Shown: positions 32,820-46,009, numbered from the stretch's first letter. The stretch: DNA of 64,000 nt from Platycnemis pennipes (GCA_933228895.1 OW121848.1:134744615-134808614), one strand, 5' to 3'. Notes: a model not told the origin generated them from the letters alone. Translations and numbers: made by a program.

Positions 32820-33865
32820 AATTCCACAAAGTTACGCCTGAAGGTATTTCTTCGATTAATACGTTTATCTTATTTCTACAAATGAGCCATATCACGTAAA
32901 CGCACCAGGAGTTAATGCAACGTCGAAAGAAGGCAAAATTACGTTCGCACAAGAACATTCGGAATTATTCTGGGATACGTACCATATTAAATAAGGTAAT
33001 TGGAAAGGTTGAAAGTTACAAAACACGTGAATAGAAGGAAACAGGGATACAATAGAATACGTAGAATTATTGTGAACAAATGTTAGATTGTAAAATTTAA
33101 AATTCATGAAACTTTTCACGCATAAGGTATGTTAATGAGTTTTCATCGGCTATAAGTCTTGCATTATTTAGGCCAATATTTCGTCAACAAACTAGTTTCA
33201 TGCGGTAGTGTTACCATGAGGATATCCGTCCCACTGCTAGCCGATCCTGTGTTTAGCTGATGATTACTTTACTAATAAAAATATGCGCCCTATCAGGTTC
33301 CGCTAAACGCAAGCAACACTGTATTTCTATCAACGAATGGAAATTCCGTCGTTGGAGGAAGGATGGAGGATGTACTGAAAGGCTCCGATACCTATAAATG
33401 AAGAACGACGGCACGATGGAGAGAGGGAAGAAATTATAGGGGTTTTAAAAACATGATGAGAGGCGGAAGATAACGAAATCTAGAGAGGAATGACTAAGGA
33501 GTTAGGAAAGAGTATATCAGGTAGGAGCTAATTAAAACATTTGATTATAGATAGAACACTGATTACAACAGCTCCAAATTCTGACCTTCACATGATCTTT
33601 ATATTGGTTTTAAAAGCTAATTAATTTTAGATTTATATTTGTTTGCCAAGAAATATTATCGATAAGCGAATACTAAACTCAAGTTATTAATAAATAAAGT
33701 AGCGGGTTAAATAGGTTATTTTGGGTGGATAATTAATATTTGAAGGCGTTTAAGGATTCTAATAACGTTTCAAAACAATGCCATACCTATTTCGGATGAA
33801 TTTGTGGACATTTCTGGAAGCACCAAAAAGAAAAAGTAAGACGCATATTTCCTATAGATGTAGCC
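32820..33865. other. AT-rich intergenic, nothing recognised
   Basis: No supported feature. Confidence 0.45.
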
Positions 33866-33867
33866 CA

Positions 33868-33928
33868 CTGTTGTACTCAGGGGTACAATCCACCACTCTA
33901 GTCACTACACCAAGCAGATTCCCATTCA
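33868..33928 (-). repeat. possible tRNA-like SINE head fragment
   Basis: Minus strand CTTGGTGTAGTGACTAGAGT then GGTGGATTGTACCCCTGAGT, close to GGTGTGGTGGCTAGAGTACT in the SINE head. Confidence 0.4.
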
Positions 33929-33929
33929 A

Positions 33930-35680
33930 CATAATTATGGTGTGAATTATTCGGCGAGTGGAGAAGAGAGAAGTCAGATTTTTCACGTGTAAAAGGATGG
34001 TTTTCTTTTAAGTCAAGTCCATACGAAGTGCAATAGTTGAAGGTTTTGAAAAGGTAACAGGAGTAACCTACCATTCCCAAGGTATAATTTCTAGACACCT
34101 GCCTTGTATCTCCTGGATTTTGTTAAGTGAATAACATCATTTTTACCTTTCAAAGAGTTAAACACTGAAATTCTTAGCACAACTTTGTCAGCGCCTTGTT
34201 ATTTACCAAACCAGGGTAATATCCAATGTAAACTGCTCAATATTTACCAATTAAATTTGAAAAACTTAATGCTTCGACTAGTAGCAACGTGTTTTCTTCG
34301 TAGTATCCCCGTCGGTAACCTTGAAGAAGTAGCTACGTCCTATTTTTCGTCGAAAATTAATCAGAATTTGGTTTTCTCCACTTAGGTTCCCTTACCCACG
34401 TCCCCAATAGCCGTCACACCATTACGATTATTCTAAGCATAGATTCGTGAGGGAAATTGTATCGATTCAATTACATGAGTAAAATGTAAAAGCATTGCTT
34501 TTTTTTCAATGTCAATATGCAGCAATTTCAGCTTAATAGGCAAAGCTCTGAGTTACTATACTGATCTGAGAAACGGAAAGCGTCCATAAGGAAATAAATA
34601 GTAATTCTTGCCACTGTCGTAAAAAATTCACAACTTCCAATGGCGCTAAAATGCTCCCGCTGTCGTGCCCTGGAAACCGGTCTAAATAAAGATGAAGATC
34701 GAATTTCATTCGAAACATTTGGGGACATTTATGGGGAAACCTGGAGGAGAGGAAGACAAGATGAGGAATATTTCAAGGGCAAACTGTTGGCCTTCGGCCC
34801 AAAAGCTCATTCCTGCCACGAAGACAAAAAGGTTTGATACATATAAAAGACTCCGCCACTGGAAACACTTACGTTGAAGGGAAATGGACAACTTCCGCCC
34901 ACGGAATGCTTTTTCCGAGACAAACCATGCGGGGTTCCCAAGCAATCACTAATTTTTTTAAAATAGCTGTGAAGAAGGTTATCTCCCGCATGTGTAATGG
35001 CATTTTGTGATTCACCCCTTTGTCATTTGCTCGATATATCTCTGACTTATTCTTATTGGACCTTCCAATTCACTTTTTCTTAGTTACGTTGTCAACACCT
35101 ACAGCTAACATGTAAACCTACATTACTGAATAACATGATCTGATTTAGAACAAACGTTCATTTTTAATTCGATATCTACTCCTTATCTACGACAGTCAAG
35201 TATGCAAAGCGTTGGGAAATTAATCTTAAGCTCCGGGTTTGATTACAGGGGAGGCCATGAAGCCTAACACAGAGATAGTCCTTGTAGTAATATATTTTCT
35301 GGGAAGCCACTATCGGCGAAGGTGAAGAAACTGCGCTCTACTTAGATGCGTGAATATCACACTGGTGAGCTCTATCCGAACCGACCAGGGTGGCTATACG
35401 GTTGAAGACTGTGGGTGGATTCATAATCAAGAGGTCATCATCATTAAATGCGGATTCAGAAATATCTAAATACCTACCTATATAATTATCTTAATCTTAA
35501 TTATTATTCAGGATTTTCATACAAGATTTCTCTGCAGTAAATCAACACACCAAAAAAACTAATCTATGGTATAACTACTGAGTAGGGGGTAGACAGGGGA
35601 ATAACTCGATAGCTGCAAGAATTTTGATAAGGATTAAGGAAGGGCTTCTCGCCGAAGAATCTGAGTATACTCTAAACCAT
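33930..35680. other. intergenic, nothing recognised
   Basis: AT-rich. A 65-residue frame at 34640 and its shadows have no motif. Confidence 0.4.
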
Positions 35681-35684
35681 GGGT

Positions 35685-35800
35685 TCTCAAAGAGTGTGCC
35701 GCTGCACACAGTGTACCGTGAAATTTGCGAAGGGGTGTGCCGCTATATTCAGCATTGCGAAACAGTAAACGTTTGAAAACCCGTTCTCTAAACGATACGC
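35685..35800. repeat. short repeated motif GTGTGCCGC
   Basis: TTCTCAAAGAGTGTGCCGCT and GCGAAGGGGTGTGCCGCTAT lie 50 bases apart around ACCGTGAAATTTG. It looks like the end of an old DNA transposon, but no paired end was found. Confidence 0.3.
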
Positions 35801-38800
35801 AAGGATATATATTTTGTCACATCACGATGAAATCCCATTAAACCTAACTTTAAAAATCTCTGAGACGATGGTTAAAGTGACGTCTAGTTTAGCAGTCTTT
35901 CCCTCAACCTAATGTTAATCTATAATAGCTAACATAAAAAACAACCACCTGTCCATGACCATCCATACTGACCACCTAACACCTTCGGGTATCACATCGT
36001 TTGGTATCAAGTAAATTATTATACTGAGAAGAAGACCAAGAAGACAAGGAAGTCGACCTAATTACTCGGGAGTTTCAGAAAGCTTCTGTCTATTTGCGGA
36101 AATAAGATTAGATGAGGACAGAGTCGATCCGAGGGCAAACGTGTACAAAAATGTATTATTATTAAATTTTTTGTTTTCAGTGTTGTTTTTTTAATGCCTC
36201 CTACGATTTTTAAAAATAGACAATTCTTTTCAAGGAAATACCGAAATTAGACAATGAAGTGCAATTTTCACGTTGCATATTGGGGATATTTTAACCTACA
36301 CCTAAAAACAACTCGAAACCTTCAAAAGATGACAGGTATCAAAATATACAATATGTCCCCATCTGGAGGCTGCAGCCTGTGCGCAACGCACTCATTGCAC
36401 CCTTGGTAGCTACGTCCCTGAACGAAGGTTTCTGTAAACTACATCGGTACGCCAGCAGTGAATAGAACAAACACACTTGGAGCAGTGATGTTTTTTTTTT
36501 AATTCGATACCCTTCAGAGAATAAGAATTAATTACGACTCCACTCGGAGATATATTTAATGAGATCAACCCCACAAGCTGAAAACAAAACCTTACCATGG
36601 AGTTGAATTAGCATATAATACTAGCCGCCACTCGTACAATTACCACAAAATCTCTGGTTATTTGTAATCTCCCAGGGCAAAACCTCGTTCTAACTGTCCC
36701 TTTAGCTGCCTAAGGTATCAGTTAAAATTATAAATCATTCTAAATACCCGCACCCTGACTTGCGATCCTGAAGTTATTTAAGAGCTGGAGCATTCCGTTA
36801 ACCACTGCAATAGCACTAACGGGGGAGGAGACTATTGCTCTTTGGAAAAGTCAACCGCCACACCTATCATAGAAGACAGGTGAAAGGTAGTCCGCGCAGA
36901 ATTTCTCCTTGAGGTGACTGCAAAAGTGGCATCCGACACCAATGGTGCGGCTATTCAAGTAAACATCTCAGTAGATTATCAAAAAGTGACTAATCATCTA
37001 CATTATCCTCATTTTTGAAGTCTCATTCGAAGTAATACTGCATCATTTTTTCTTGAACGCAGTAGTTTAATGCATTGGAATGCATAACATGAATGCTGAC
37101 GCCAGTCAGTAAAGAGGGGAGGAAGAGGGAATCGGGAAGAAAGATGAGGTGTCTGATGGTGCATAAGTTCGCTGATTTCTATCGCTGTGGTTGTTAACAG
37201 TGCAAGGGAAAATGATTTGAGTGATTATCTCCATCACAACCTCTATCTCTTATTATGTTGAACCGCTTGACATTCTAGGTGTCAGACCAAAAATGTACCC
37301 GAGTATAGTAATTGAAAATACAACATAATTTTATACATCTCAATCCATATTAATATCAGTTCTAAGACCTTCGGGGATCTCTTTCGATCAGATATTGGAG
37401 TTTTCCGGTTCTCACATTCGGTTGACGAGCAGCATTATATCCTTATTCAGCAAGTGATTTGACGCCAGGGGAACGAGCAACACGACCACAATTATCAATA
37501 TTTTTTATTGCATACGATGGCTCACTGAGACTCATTCCTCACCACAAAAAAACATTAGTACATATTCTCTTATGATTCATGAGCCACACTTGACTTGAAG
37601 TTTTATGGAACGACATTTTTACGAATTATGAAGAGGTAGCATATTCCAATTCCTGAACCTCTTATTTTGCTCCCTTCTTTCCCAAAACGGTACTCATACA
37701 ATCGGAACACCAAAAATAACCCGAAATTTGTACAAATAATCATAACGTGGATCTCAGTCAAGCTGGTACTAAGTACACGCACTCATGAATACCCCGATAT
37801 ATCCCCACCGTAAAGATGAAGAGCACGCTTGAATCGAAATGCAGAGGAAAGAATGAATAAATAAGAGGCGGGGTGAGGGACATGGAGAAAATGAATACTG
37901 GGAATTATGGGAAAGGAAAACGGGGGCTCAGTCCTATCCCCCCGACTCAGAAGTCTCCACACCGATTCCCCCGGCAGTCGCCCCTCGAACCAACTCGGCG
38001 GCATCCCCCACGGCCCCTCTCTCCCCCTTGGGAGTGATGATTTCTAACGCCATCCCGCTCGGGTTAATTGAATTTTTGACGAGGGGTTGAGGGATGAGGA
38101 CCTTTTCGGTTGGAGAATTGCATACGCACGCAATAGGGACGACTCCAGCCACCTCAGACTGTGTCAAAGTCCCCTCCTCGACCCTCCCCACAATTTCATC
38201 CCCTTCCCCCTTTTCCCTGAACAACCCTTGTCGTTAGGGTGAAGAACGAAGAAAAAAAATCCTCACCCGTCTCAGAGATAATTCTTCACCCGGTCGATTC
38301 TTCATCACCACCTTCCCCTCTGATTCGAATCACCGGCGGAATAAACTCTCCTTGATTTATCACTCCCGGCAATCAATGCTCCCTCACGACAGCTTCGACG
38401 CAATCTTCAAATTAATGTCCAGATCCCCTTTCCCTCCGAAGCATGACCCTTTTCCCCGACCCTACGACCTCCCGACCCCCATCTCTCTTAGAGGTTTCAT
38501 CGTTTCCTCAGTAATCCTTCCCAAACCCTGAAAGGGAAGCAATTTCCTCTTCCTCCACCGAAAGATTCCTCACATTCGTCTCCTCTACCTACCGTCATTT
38601 ACTCAATATTTCTTCAGTCTTTCCAAATAAAGTCACCTCTTACCTCCTTATAAAGTTTCCAGATGAAAGTTAGAACATTTAGACCTCGGACGAAACGAAT
38701 TTCAGGTGGTGGTATCGAAGTATGGATAGTATGACTGTCCTTAGACATAAGATAATAAAATGTTGAATAAAGGCACAAATTACATACACTAAACATGAAC

Positions 38801-40065
38801 CGCGAAAGTTTTAACGAATTTACGGAAAAGTTGTTCAAAAATTATTTCTTCAGGTGATCGGAGATGATCTTCTAGGTGCTCTATTGGTGAATTGTAAGGG
38901 CAAAGTTTAAATCATTGTTTAGTTGAGCTTCTTGCAAGAGAGGTAGCCCGGGAGCTCTATACATCCAGTACTTTAAGCCACCGTCTCATTCTGCGTAGGA
39001 TTGCAGCTAACATTACTAAATGTGTGACATAGGCCATTTTTTGCACCAAGATACAAAAGAACCACGGTGATATCAACAACGTAGCAGAATATTATGAAAG
39101 AGTGTTAAGCAGAAAATAGTTGCAAGAGTTGGAGGGTTTAAGAAGCCGGTTTTGATTACGCATTCCGTAAACCCCATTTCTACCAGCCGAAAACCGTTGT
39201 TTGAAAACATAACCAAAATTTCACTTTGATATGAACTCCAGACCATTAACGTGAGCAAAATACCTTAAAAAGTTCAGTTCCATGATACTTTTGTACTTCA
39301 ATGGAGGTCAGCCATCTTTGAAATTAAAAACTATTTAAACCCTTAAGCTCATTCTCAATACACAATGATCCACGCGAAAAGGTTAAGTTGGAACATCCAT
39401 GAAGGTCTAACCATTAAAACGCGTTTATCTACCAATAACATCTACGCATCTCACTGTTGGTATTCAACCTCAGAGGATAATATTGAGATTTAGAAAGCTA
39501 AAAAATACTCGAGAAGGAAAGGGTAGAAAATGGCAAGGGTGTAGATGGGTAAACGAAGTCATTCTAAAGCCTTCCATGGGATTGACCATCAGAAATTTAC
39601 ATGAACCAAAAGTTGTATGTAAAGTTCCAATCCCTCTTTGATGTGCATGCGACGACCACTAGTTGAATTCTGAATGTAAACTGCAATAAACTATTTTAAT
39701 ATAATGTATGTGACCTGCAAAATACGGTTTGATACACTTCAAATGCTTAAATAAGCTCGCAACGTCTTACCCAACTTACTTCTACGATTATCCTTAAATT
39801 AGCACAGCATTCATGCCCTAAGTGGTATCTAAACTCGCGACATTTGGATTCCCAGGCCGGGGAATTATCAACCAACCTGCCAAACGTGGTCGGCAATAAA
39901 ATTTGGAAATGTAATATTCTAAAAAGTCCAATATTTCAATAAACGTGCCTAAACAAAAGCTTAACCTTTTCAATGCACCAAATAAAAAATGGTTTCGTTT
40001 AGTTGGAAACGGGTTACATTAGTAATATCTTCCAACCCTCGCGGCTCCAATTGTTTGAACAGCAT
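35801..40065. other. intergenic, nothing firmly recognised
   Basis: AT-rich with a GC-rich, pyrimidine-rich patch at 37.9-38.6 kb. Frames in it are compositional. 39.84-39.90 kb has a weak tRNA-like pattern on the minus strand that I do not annotate separately. Confidence 0.4.
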
Positions 40066-40069
40066 AGAA

Positions 40070-40155
40070 AATTTGGTAGCTCAGTGGGTAAAGCGTAGAT
40101 TTGTAAGTGGAACTAAATAGAAGAAATATCTTGTAAATCTAGGTTTGGTAACGAA
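40070..40155 (+). repeat. tRNA-like fragment
   Basis: TTGGTAGCTCAGTGGGTAAA then GCGTAGA is a canonical tRNA D-arm/A-box. The B-box region (CTAGGTTTGGTAACGAA) is mutated. A tRNA pseudogene or SINE head. Confidence 0.55.
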
Positions 40156-40530
40156 TATTTATCTCTTGATGAAGTAGAAGTCCACTGGGGAGAACATTGG
40201 ACTACTGACCGATGGTCCTACTTTTTAACCCTGGATAGGCCAATTTGCATCGCTGGACAGCTAAACCCAAAGATTCATATTTATAGTACCAAACCTCACT
40301 GGATTACCACAGGTGGCACAGGAAAAGGATCTGGCCTCTACCTGATGCGTGAACTTCACACTCCATTTGGCCTAGCACTTCATGAGCTTTCCCCTGATTC
40401 ACTTGACAGACCACTACGCTATACAATAGTTGATTAGTATTAAACAAACTTCATTGCCTGTGAACCAATACCCAGAAATACAAAACATTTACGTTTTCAC
40501 CGAATTAAAGCACGATAGTTCAATTATGGT
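40156..40530. other. intergenic, nothing recognised
   Basis: No supported feature. Confidence 0.4.
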
Positions 40531-40532
40531 AA

Positions 40533-40851
40533 GCGTGCCACAGGGGTGTCGGAACTATTTTCGCTGGGAGGGGCCAACCTTGAAAAGGACCCGGCTCTTA
40601 AGAAAAGGGCCCGGCTCCTATGAAAAGGGCCCGCATTTTTTTGCGGATAGGAGGGGGTAGAGACTATAATTCCGCTAAAATTGTATATGAAGGTGGTAGA
40701 ATATGCGTTAGCAGGGAAAAGGCAAGCTGGAAACAAGCGAAAATTAAGGTTTATTAATGAATACTCATTTATCAAGGGCCCGGGGCATATTCTGGGGGGG
40801 GGAGGGGCGAATGCCCCCCTGCCCCCCACTTCCGACGCCGCTGGCGTGCCA
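40533..40851. mobile_element. hAT-type MITE, 303 bp, with perfect 8-bp TSD
   Basis: GCGTGCCA at 40533-40540 and 40844-40851 flanks an element (40541-40843) starting CAGGGGTGTCGGAA and ending in the complement CAGCGGCGTCGGAA. An 8-bp TSD and CAG.GG.GT termini are hallmarks of hAT elements. The interior has three GGGCCCGG units (GACCCGGCTCTTAAGAAAAG, GGCCCGGCTCCTATGAAAAG) and a G9 run; no coding capacity. Confidence 0.88.
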
Positions 40852-40859
40852 CGCAAGTC

Positions 40860-42025
40860 ATTCACTTTTAGGAGGAAATCGACAGAGATCAGGGACCAAA
40901 CCCGAAGCCGTAGAGCAATAATATGCCTCCCATTCGTTCCTCGTGGATTCCACCGCATTTCAGCTCTCGCAATCCATATCCACCGATTATGCGAGGAGGA
41001 AGTCCCACTTCGACACACCGAATAGCTCAATTTCGATGCGCCCATCTTGGTTCCCCCCCCCCCTCACGTGGGCCAGACGCACCCCGCACAATTCACCGAA
41101 ACCCTGAACCACCCACCAACCCCACCGCGAAACCCCCTCGCGCGCGTCCCCATCCCCCCAAAACCTCCCTCTCCCCGCCTCCCTCCGGAGACCTCAACAA
41201 CCGGATTCCAATTCCGCATGAGCCCCCATAGTTCACCCAACAAGGGCCGTAAATGGGACAGGCGAAATGGAAAAATGTTCGGGGAGGGGGGGTGAGGCGC
41301 GCGCGCTTGAGGGTGTAGTGAAACACTCAAGAGGGGGTGGAGGTAGAGGGGGGATGGAAAATGGAGAGGGGGGGTGTCGGGAAGCGAGACGAGGTAAGGA
41401 GAGAGAGAGAAAAAGGGGTGAAGCGGAGGGCGGAGTCAAGGGGGATAGACGGTGGCGTCCCGACGAGACGAGAGGCGGAAGACTTTGGGGAGCGAGGGGC
41501 GAAATAAAATGTCGCGGTAGGCCGATGCGGCCTTCCAATTTGTGCGAGTCCGGGAGAGGAGGAGGAATGGCTGGGGACCGGGAGAGAGAGGAGCCCTAGG
41601 GGAGGGGGGGGAGAGGGGCACAGCATGGGGGAAGGACGTGGAAGGTGAGCGCATGAATCAATTGGGACAAGACGTAGGACGCACCGTGGATAAAACGAGC
41701 CTTCTCCCGTCGCGAACCCCTTCTCTCTTCCTCATCTCCCCATCTTTCCTCATATATCACTCTTATTACTAAAAAGCGATAACACACATATCTAACTTCT
41801 CATACATAAGTATGCCTGCCTGCCTGCCGCTCCGAACAAGGAGAAATATGCGCACGGTTTCACGTTTTCTCGCTGTTTTAAGTGAGTGCATGGAGATCCA
41901 CGATTATACTTCGTCAAAAACGTGTGCACAGTAGAAAGTGCATTACTTAAGGTTCCAAGGTGCTCCAACTATTGATTTTCTATCGTATCGTTCTTTTGAT
42001 GCATAATTTTTTAGACGAATTTGAT
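40860..42025. other. GC-rich region 40.9-41.75 kb, no gene supported
   Basis: 41.03-41.25 kb is C/CpG-rich and 41.27-41.64 kb is G/A-rich with CGCGCGCG. Many frames of 60-110 residues overlap on both strands, the mark of composition rather than coding. A promoter or CpG-type regulatory patch is possible. Confidence 0.4.
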
Positions 42026-42028
42026 ATC

Positions 42029-42105
42029 TATGACCAAGGGAGGATTCGAACCCAAGAACAAGCTGCCAGGTTAGTGTGTCACTGACCTTGCTACCGAGGC
42101 CTTCG
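42029..42105 (-). repeat. tRNA-like sequence, minus strand
   Basis: Minus strand: CCTCGGTAGCAAGGTCAGTG (A box), ACACACTAACCTGGCAGCTT and TTGGGTTCGAATCCTCCCTT (B box GGTTCGAATCC). Probably a SINE head or tRNA pseudogene. Confidence 0.6.
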
Positions 42106-42109
42106 AAGC

Positions 42110-42485
42110 TTAATTATACTTCAACGCATGAGTAAACACCGCTATACAACTTCGAGAACGAAAATGAGGCCGAAATTACATTGATGATAATAATAATTGT
42201 GTTGAAGTAGGGAGCACTGTTAATATTGGGTAAAAGTAGCATTCAGAATTTAGCGTTGGCAGTTGAGCCTGCACATGCACATAGATGCAGGGTGATTTTT
42301 TAGTCATACTTTTGGAAAAAAGGGTCATTTTATATACCGTCAAAACAAACCAATTCCAATCCAATGACTCAAAGTTGAGTCAAGTATGACTTAAGCCATT
42401 CTTATAAAGGAAATTCTTTTAAAAAAAATACTTCTGAAATTATGATATCCTTTGTACTCAAAGGCTAGTATTTGCCATATCTTTC
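42110..42485. other. intergenic, nothing recognised
   Basis: No supported feature. Confidence 0.4.
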
Positions 42486-42785
42486 GCTGAACGAGGAAGT
42501 TCTAAGAAGAGTGAGAGAAAAGAGACATGTGCTGAAAACTCTAAAAAGAAGACGGAACAACTAATCGGTTATATCTTATGATACGATGGATTGATGAAGA
42601 CAATCGTCGAGGGAAAAGTAAACGGAAATATTGGAAAGGACGGGCCTCGTATGAGATATAGAGACAGGTAGTAAAGGGTGTAAAAGATAAGAATTAGGTC
42701 AATATGAAGAGGTAGGCCGATAGAAGAATCACATGGAGGGCTGCGTCAAACCAAACTTAGGATCGTAGGCCCATGATGATGATCT
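42486..42785 (+). pseudogene. RTE reverse transcriptase, 3'-terminal copy
   Basis: Degraded coding: NEEVLRRVREKRH, LKTLKRRR, a GLMKTIVEGKVNG segment and GRASYEI-like remains, then the 3' end GGGCTGCGTCAAACCAAACT TAGGAT and CATGATGATGAT. It follows 10265-10590 base by base in places (GAAGTTCTAAGAAGAGTGAG versus GAAGTCTTAAGAGGAGTGGG). It retains the RTE 3' terminus that the 10.6-kb copy lacks. Confidence 0.75.
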
Positions 42786-42872
42786 TTCATAGTGGTTCAC
42801 ATTGTCTTCTACCCTCACAATATCTTCCACATGCTCTGGAACTTCTTGTACCCTAAAGGGATATACCCTACC

Positions 42873-43315
42873 GGGTACATAGCCAGGGGGGGGGGGACCC
42901 CAGAAGCCTTCTGGGGCTTAAGCCCCCATGAAACTTTTTCCAAGAAATTTTATCATTCTGCTTTTAACTGGGCATGGTAATCCTGATGATTAAACTGCTT
43001 ATAGTTCAAGTGCTAAGCGTCTTGAAATGTGATCACTAGTTTGATGCATGCGTGTGGTTAATAATTGTTCTTTTCATTCTGATATATATGCATGCGTTGA
43101 ACTTCTGTTCTGGGGCCGGTCAAATCAACTGCTTCATGACAAGGTAAACAGTGTGCTTTACCAGCGAAAAGAGATAGAAATGGGCACTGTGACAGCAAAT
43201 ACCAAGCACTGAAAATTAAGGAAGAGATTTGTAACATGTCGGTACCGACGGGCTGTTAGGCTAAATGGGCTACACCTGACTTAGACCCCCTGAAGCAAAT
43301 TTCTGGCTACATACC
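42873..43315. repeat. probable decayed DNA transposon with GGTAYRTAGCCAG ends
   Basis: GGTACATAGCCAGGGGGGGG at the left and, in reverse, GGTATGTAGCCAGAAATTTG at the right. The ..GTAGCCAG.. termini resemble hAT-type CAGTGGCGTAGCCAG ends. No TSD was found. Confidence 0.4.
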
Positions 43316-43319
43316 TGAA

Positions 43320-44160
43320 ACCTACTGACTTTTACTGGGGAAATTTCTTTTAACGTTCAAAGCCAAATTCTCCAATGAAATCCAAATTCTCTTCTGATGA
43401 TTAACACTTACCAAAATCTACCAATGACTACAAAATACCTACAAAACTATTTGTCTAATCCCAAGGATGTACACTGATCTGAGAAATAAATTGGTATTGT
43501 GCAAAACAACACCTTGATGAAGTTAACTATTGATTCCCATCATGTGTCATTATTGACAAACAATCTAAGTATTTTTCTCAATGGACATGTTGCTGTCAAA
43601 GAATCACAAATAAAATAAAATTAAAAAATATTTCATCTCAAAAAAGCAGGATGAGCTGTAAACGTAGACAAAACCAAATAAAATATGGAGAATAAGTACA
43701 GATGTAGAGATTAATAAGAATGTTACCTTTAAAATGAATTGAAGATAGTATAAGTGATTCAAATTTGGAGCCTGGAATCATAAAACTTTACATCCAGAAC
43801 CATAAGGAAAGAAAAAATAATCTGAAGAGGAAGCTCTTGTGGCAAGAGTGAAGGAGGAAAATATGTAGGGAGGCAATCAAATAACTTCTGGACATAGAAA
43901 GGGGTAGAAAGAAGGTTGCTGGCCGAAGTTTGAAAGAGAAAAGTAAAAAAGGCTTTGGTAGGAGATATCTGAAGACTGTGATAGATGGGAAAATGCTAGA
44001 GCTAACCATGGAAGAGATATGAAAAAAAGGTATGATGCAAAAAATTACAAGAAAAAGAAGAAAAGTATTAATGTTGAAGGCTAAATATTGGAATTTCCTT
44101 GTAGGCGTACCACTAACATATTCTCAGAATTCCATGATCCAGCCAAATCCAACTTCCATC
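43320..44160. other. AT-rich intergenic, nothing recognised
   Basis: Purine-rich A-heavy DNA; no supported ORF. Confidence 0.4.
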
Positions 44161-44162
44161 CC

Positions 44163-45444
44163 ATGTGAAAATGGCCACAGATGATTTATGTGGCCATCCT
44201 ATGGCCACTGTTTCCAGTCTGTAATCTACATGGTCATGAACATGAATAACCTGTGGTCATGGATGCAAAACTTCGGTGGCCATGTCAGACCTGTGTCCAT
44301 GGCAACAGAAGGCTTTTTGCCTCCTGAGGTCATGGCAAATATATAACAATGCCTCTAACTGATACATGCACCTCATTTTAAAGTGTACATTCCTTTGCTT
44401 ATTCAACAGTTTTGGAAGATATTTTGTACTAAAGGTTTAACGTAAGCATGAGAGTAACAAAAGAGCAATGAAAACCAAGGGCTATTGAGAAATTCATAAT
44501 TACCCATACAAGTATAGGTACCGTAAATGATGGAAATGTACCATTGACCATGAAATTGGGCTGAAAAAATTGTTTTCATTTTCAAGCAAACATGATTCAT
44601 GAGTAGAAGATATGTCCCGTATACCATAACCATAGAGTAAGTATAGTATAGGCTATACTAACTCTATAGGTTCACAGCAATTATCACATTATTGAGGAAA
44701 TCTATCCATCCCTCCTGGAGATGAGAAAATATTAGCTATTTATAGTAATAGCAGTCATGCTTATTTTTAGCCAGAAAATAGTGATTGGAGACATATATTA
44801 AGGGCGCTAAATGACCCAGTGTCAATATTTTACTGAAGTTAATTATCACAAACGAATTAATGCCAGCCAGCAGCTGTATACATATGGCACCCCAATCAAT
44901 GCTCCATAACTTAAGAGCGCTACATAGTCGACATGTATGGTAGGAGGCTGTCAGGTTGCAAAAAGGTAGTGGATTGGTTAGGTTGGAATAGTGTGTAGAA
45001 ATGAGAGCAATTGAGAATTAAGTCTTGAGTAATCATAACCTAGTAAGCAAACATGATCTCCTGATTGTATTTTTTTTTTTTTTAATTTGGTTTCAAGGCA
45101 GAAAGTCACCCTACCCTTCCCCTACACTTCACAGGCTAGAGTGCTACCCTTCCACTACCCACGAACTACACCATCTCTATCCTTGGATGTTCTAAATTTC
45201 CCCCTACATCGCTCAAGGGTAAACTCTGGGTATCACTACCATCCACCTACTACTGCCAGTTGTGTTGCTTTCAGTGGCTATTGACCACTAAGTATTTCTA
45301 TTTACCATACAGGACTGTACGGGTAGATAATAATACTTTGATCATACCGCTGGCTATATATACTGCCACACGTGGCCACACATTATTGTGTGGCCGTGGC
45401 TCTTGCAGCCATGGTCACATAAATTTCCTGTGGCCATTTTCAGT
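44163..45444. mobile_element. unclassified 1.28-kb inverted-repeat element with GGCCAT-rich ends
   Basis: TGAAAATGGCCACAGATGAT TTATGTGGCCAT at 44165-44196 is inverted at 45412-45443 (complement TGAAAATGGCCACAGGAAAT TTATGTGACCAT). Next to each end lie more ATGGCCA, GTGGTCATGG and TGTGTGGCC units (to 44340 and from 45365). The interior is AT-rich with no recognised transposase. Boundaries and class are uncertain. Confidence 0.6.
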
Positions 45445-45645
45445 AGAGATTAGAAAACTACTATTGAAAAGTGAGCATTTGAAAGAAAAGTGCTATTTAT
45501 GAAGGGGATAGGGGGAGAATAAAAAGGCAAAAACAGAAAAGAACTCTAATAGAATAACCACCACTTCTGGAGCTAGAGGAAGGAAAGATTTAAAAGTAAG
45601 AGGTTAAAGATATTTGAACATCGTCTAATCCCACGCATTTGTTTT

Positions 45646-45805
45646 TGTTGTGTTTTGTACGACATTTTTGTAGAGACAAGCAACTGTAGAAAATAAGAGA
45701 TTGTTTATTCCGGTTATGTTAATAAAAAAAAAACTTGTGCCATCAATGAACCGGCATATGTGTTATAGCATGTCCTTCTATTCCCATCCAGGGTATTCAT
45801 TTACA
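45646..45805 (+). repeat. copia 5' LTR
   Basis: TTTTTGTAGAGA, AATAAGAGATTGT, GTTATGTTAATAAAAAAAAA, CTTGTGCCATCA and TATAGCATGTCCTTCTATTC, ending CATTTACA. It aligns with 55804-55983. AATAAAAAAA may act as poly(A) signal. The start is set at TGTTGTG and is approximate. Confidence 0.75.
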
Positions 45806-45811
45806 ATTAAG

Positions 45812-45834
45812 AGGTTATACGCCCAGATACAGGC
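45812..45834 (+). promoter_or_regulatory. putative copia primer-binding site
   Basis: GGTTATACGCCCAGATACAG six bases after the LTR resembles the GGTTATGGGCCCAG primer-binding site of Drosophila copia, which pairs with an initiator-tRNA half. Confidence 0.5.
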
Positions 45835-46009
45835 ATGTTGTGTGCATTTATCATGTTAAAATATGAGAGTAAAAAGTACAATCGCTGATATCATGTTGTG
45901 GACTCGCAAATTTGGTGGAAATTATGAAGTGAGCGAACATGTTGGTGAAACACTGGGTTTTTTGTGTTAACTAATATTTCGCTGAATCATGGCCGAAGAT
46001 AAGAATACA

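Noticed and set aside
40524..41772. Frames up to 173 residues in GC-rich DNA
   Set aside because: One spans a hAT MITE, and the rest overlap on both strands in low-complexity C- or G-rich sequence.
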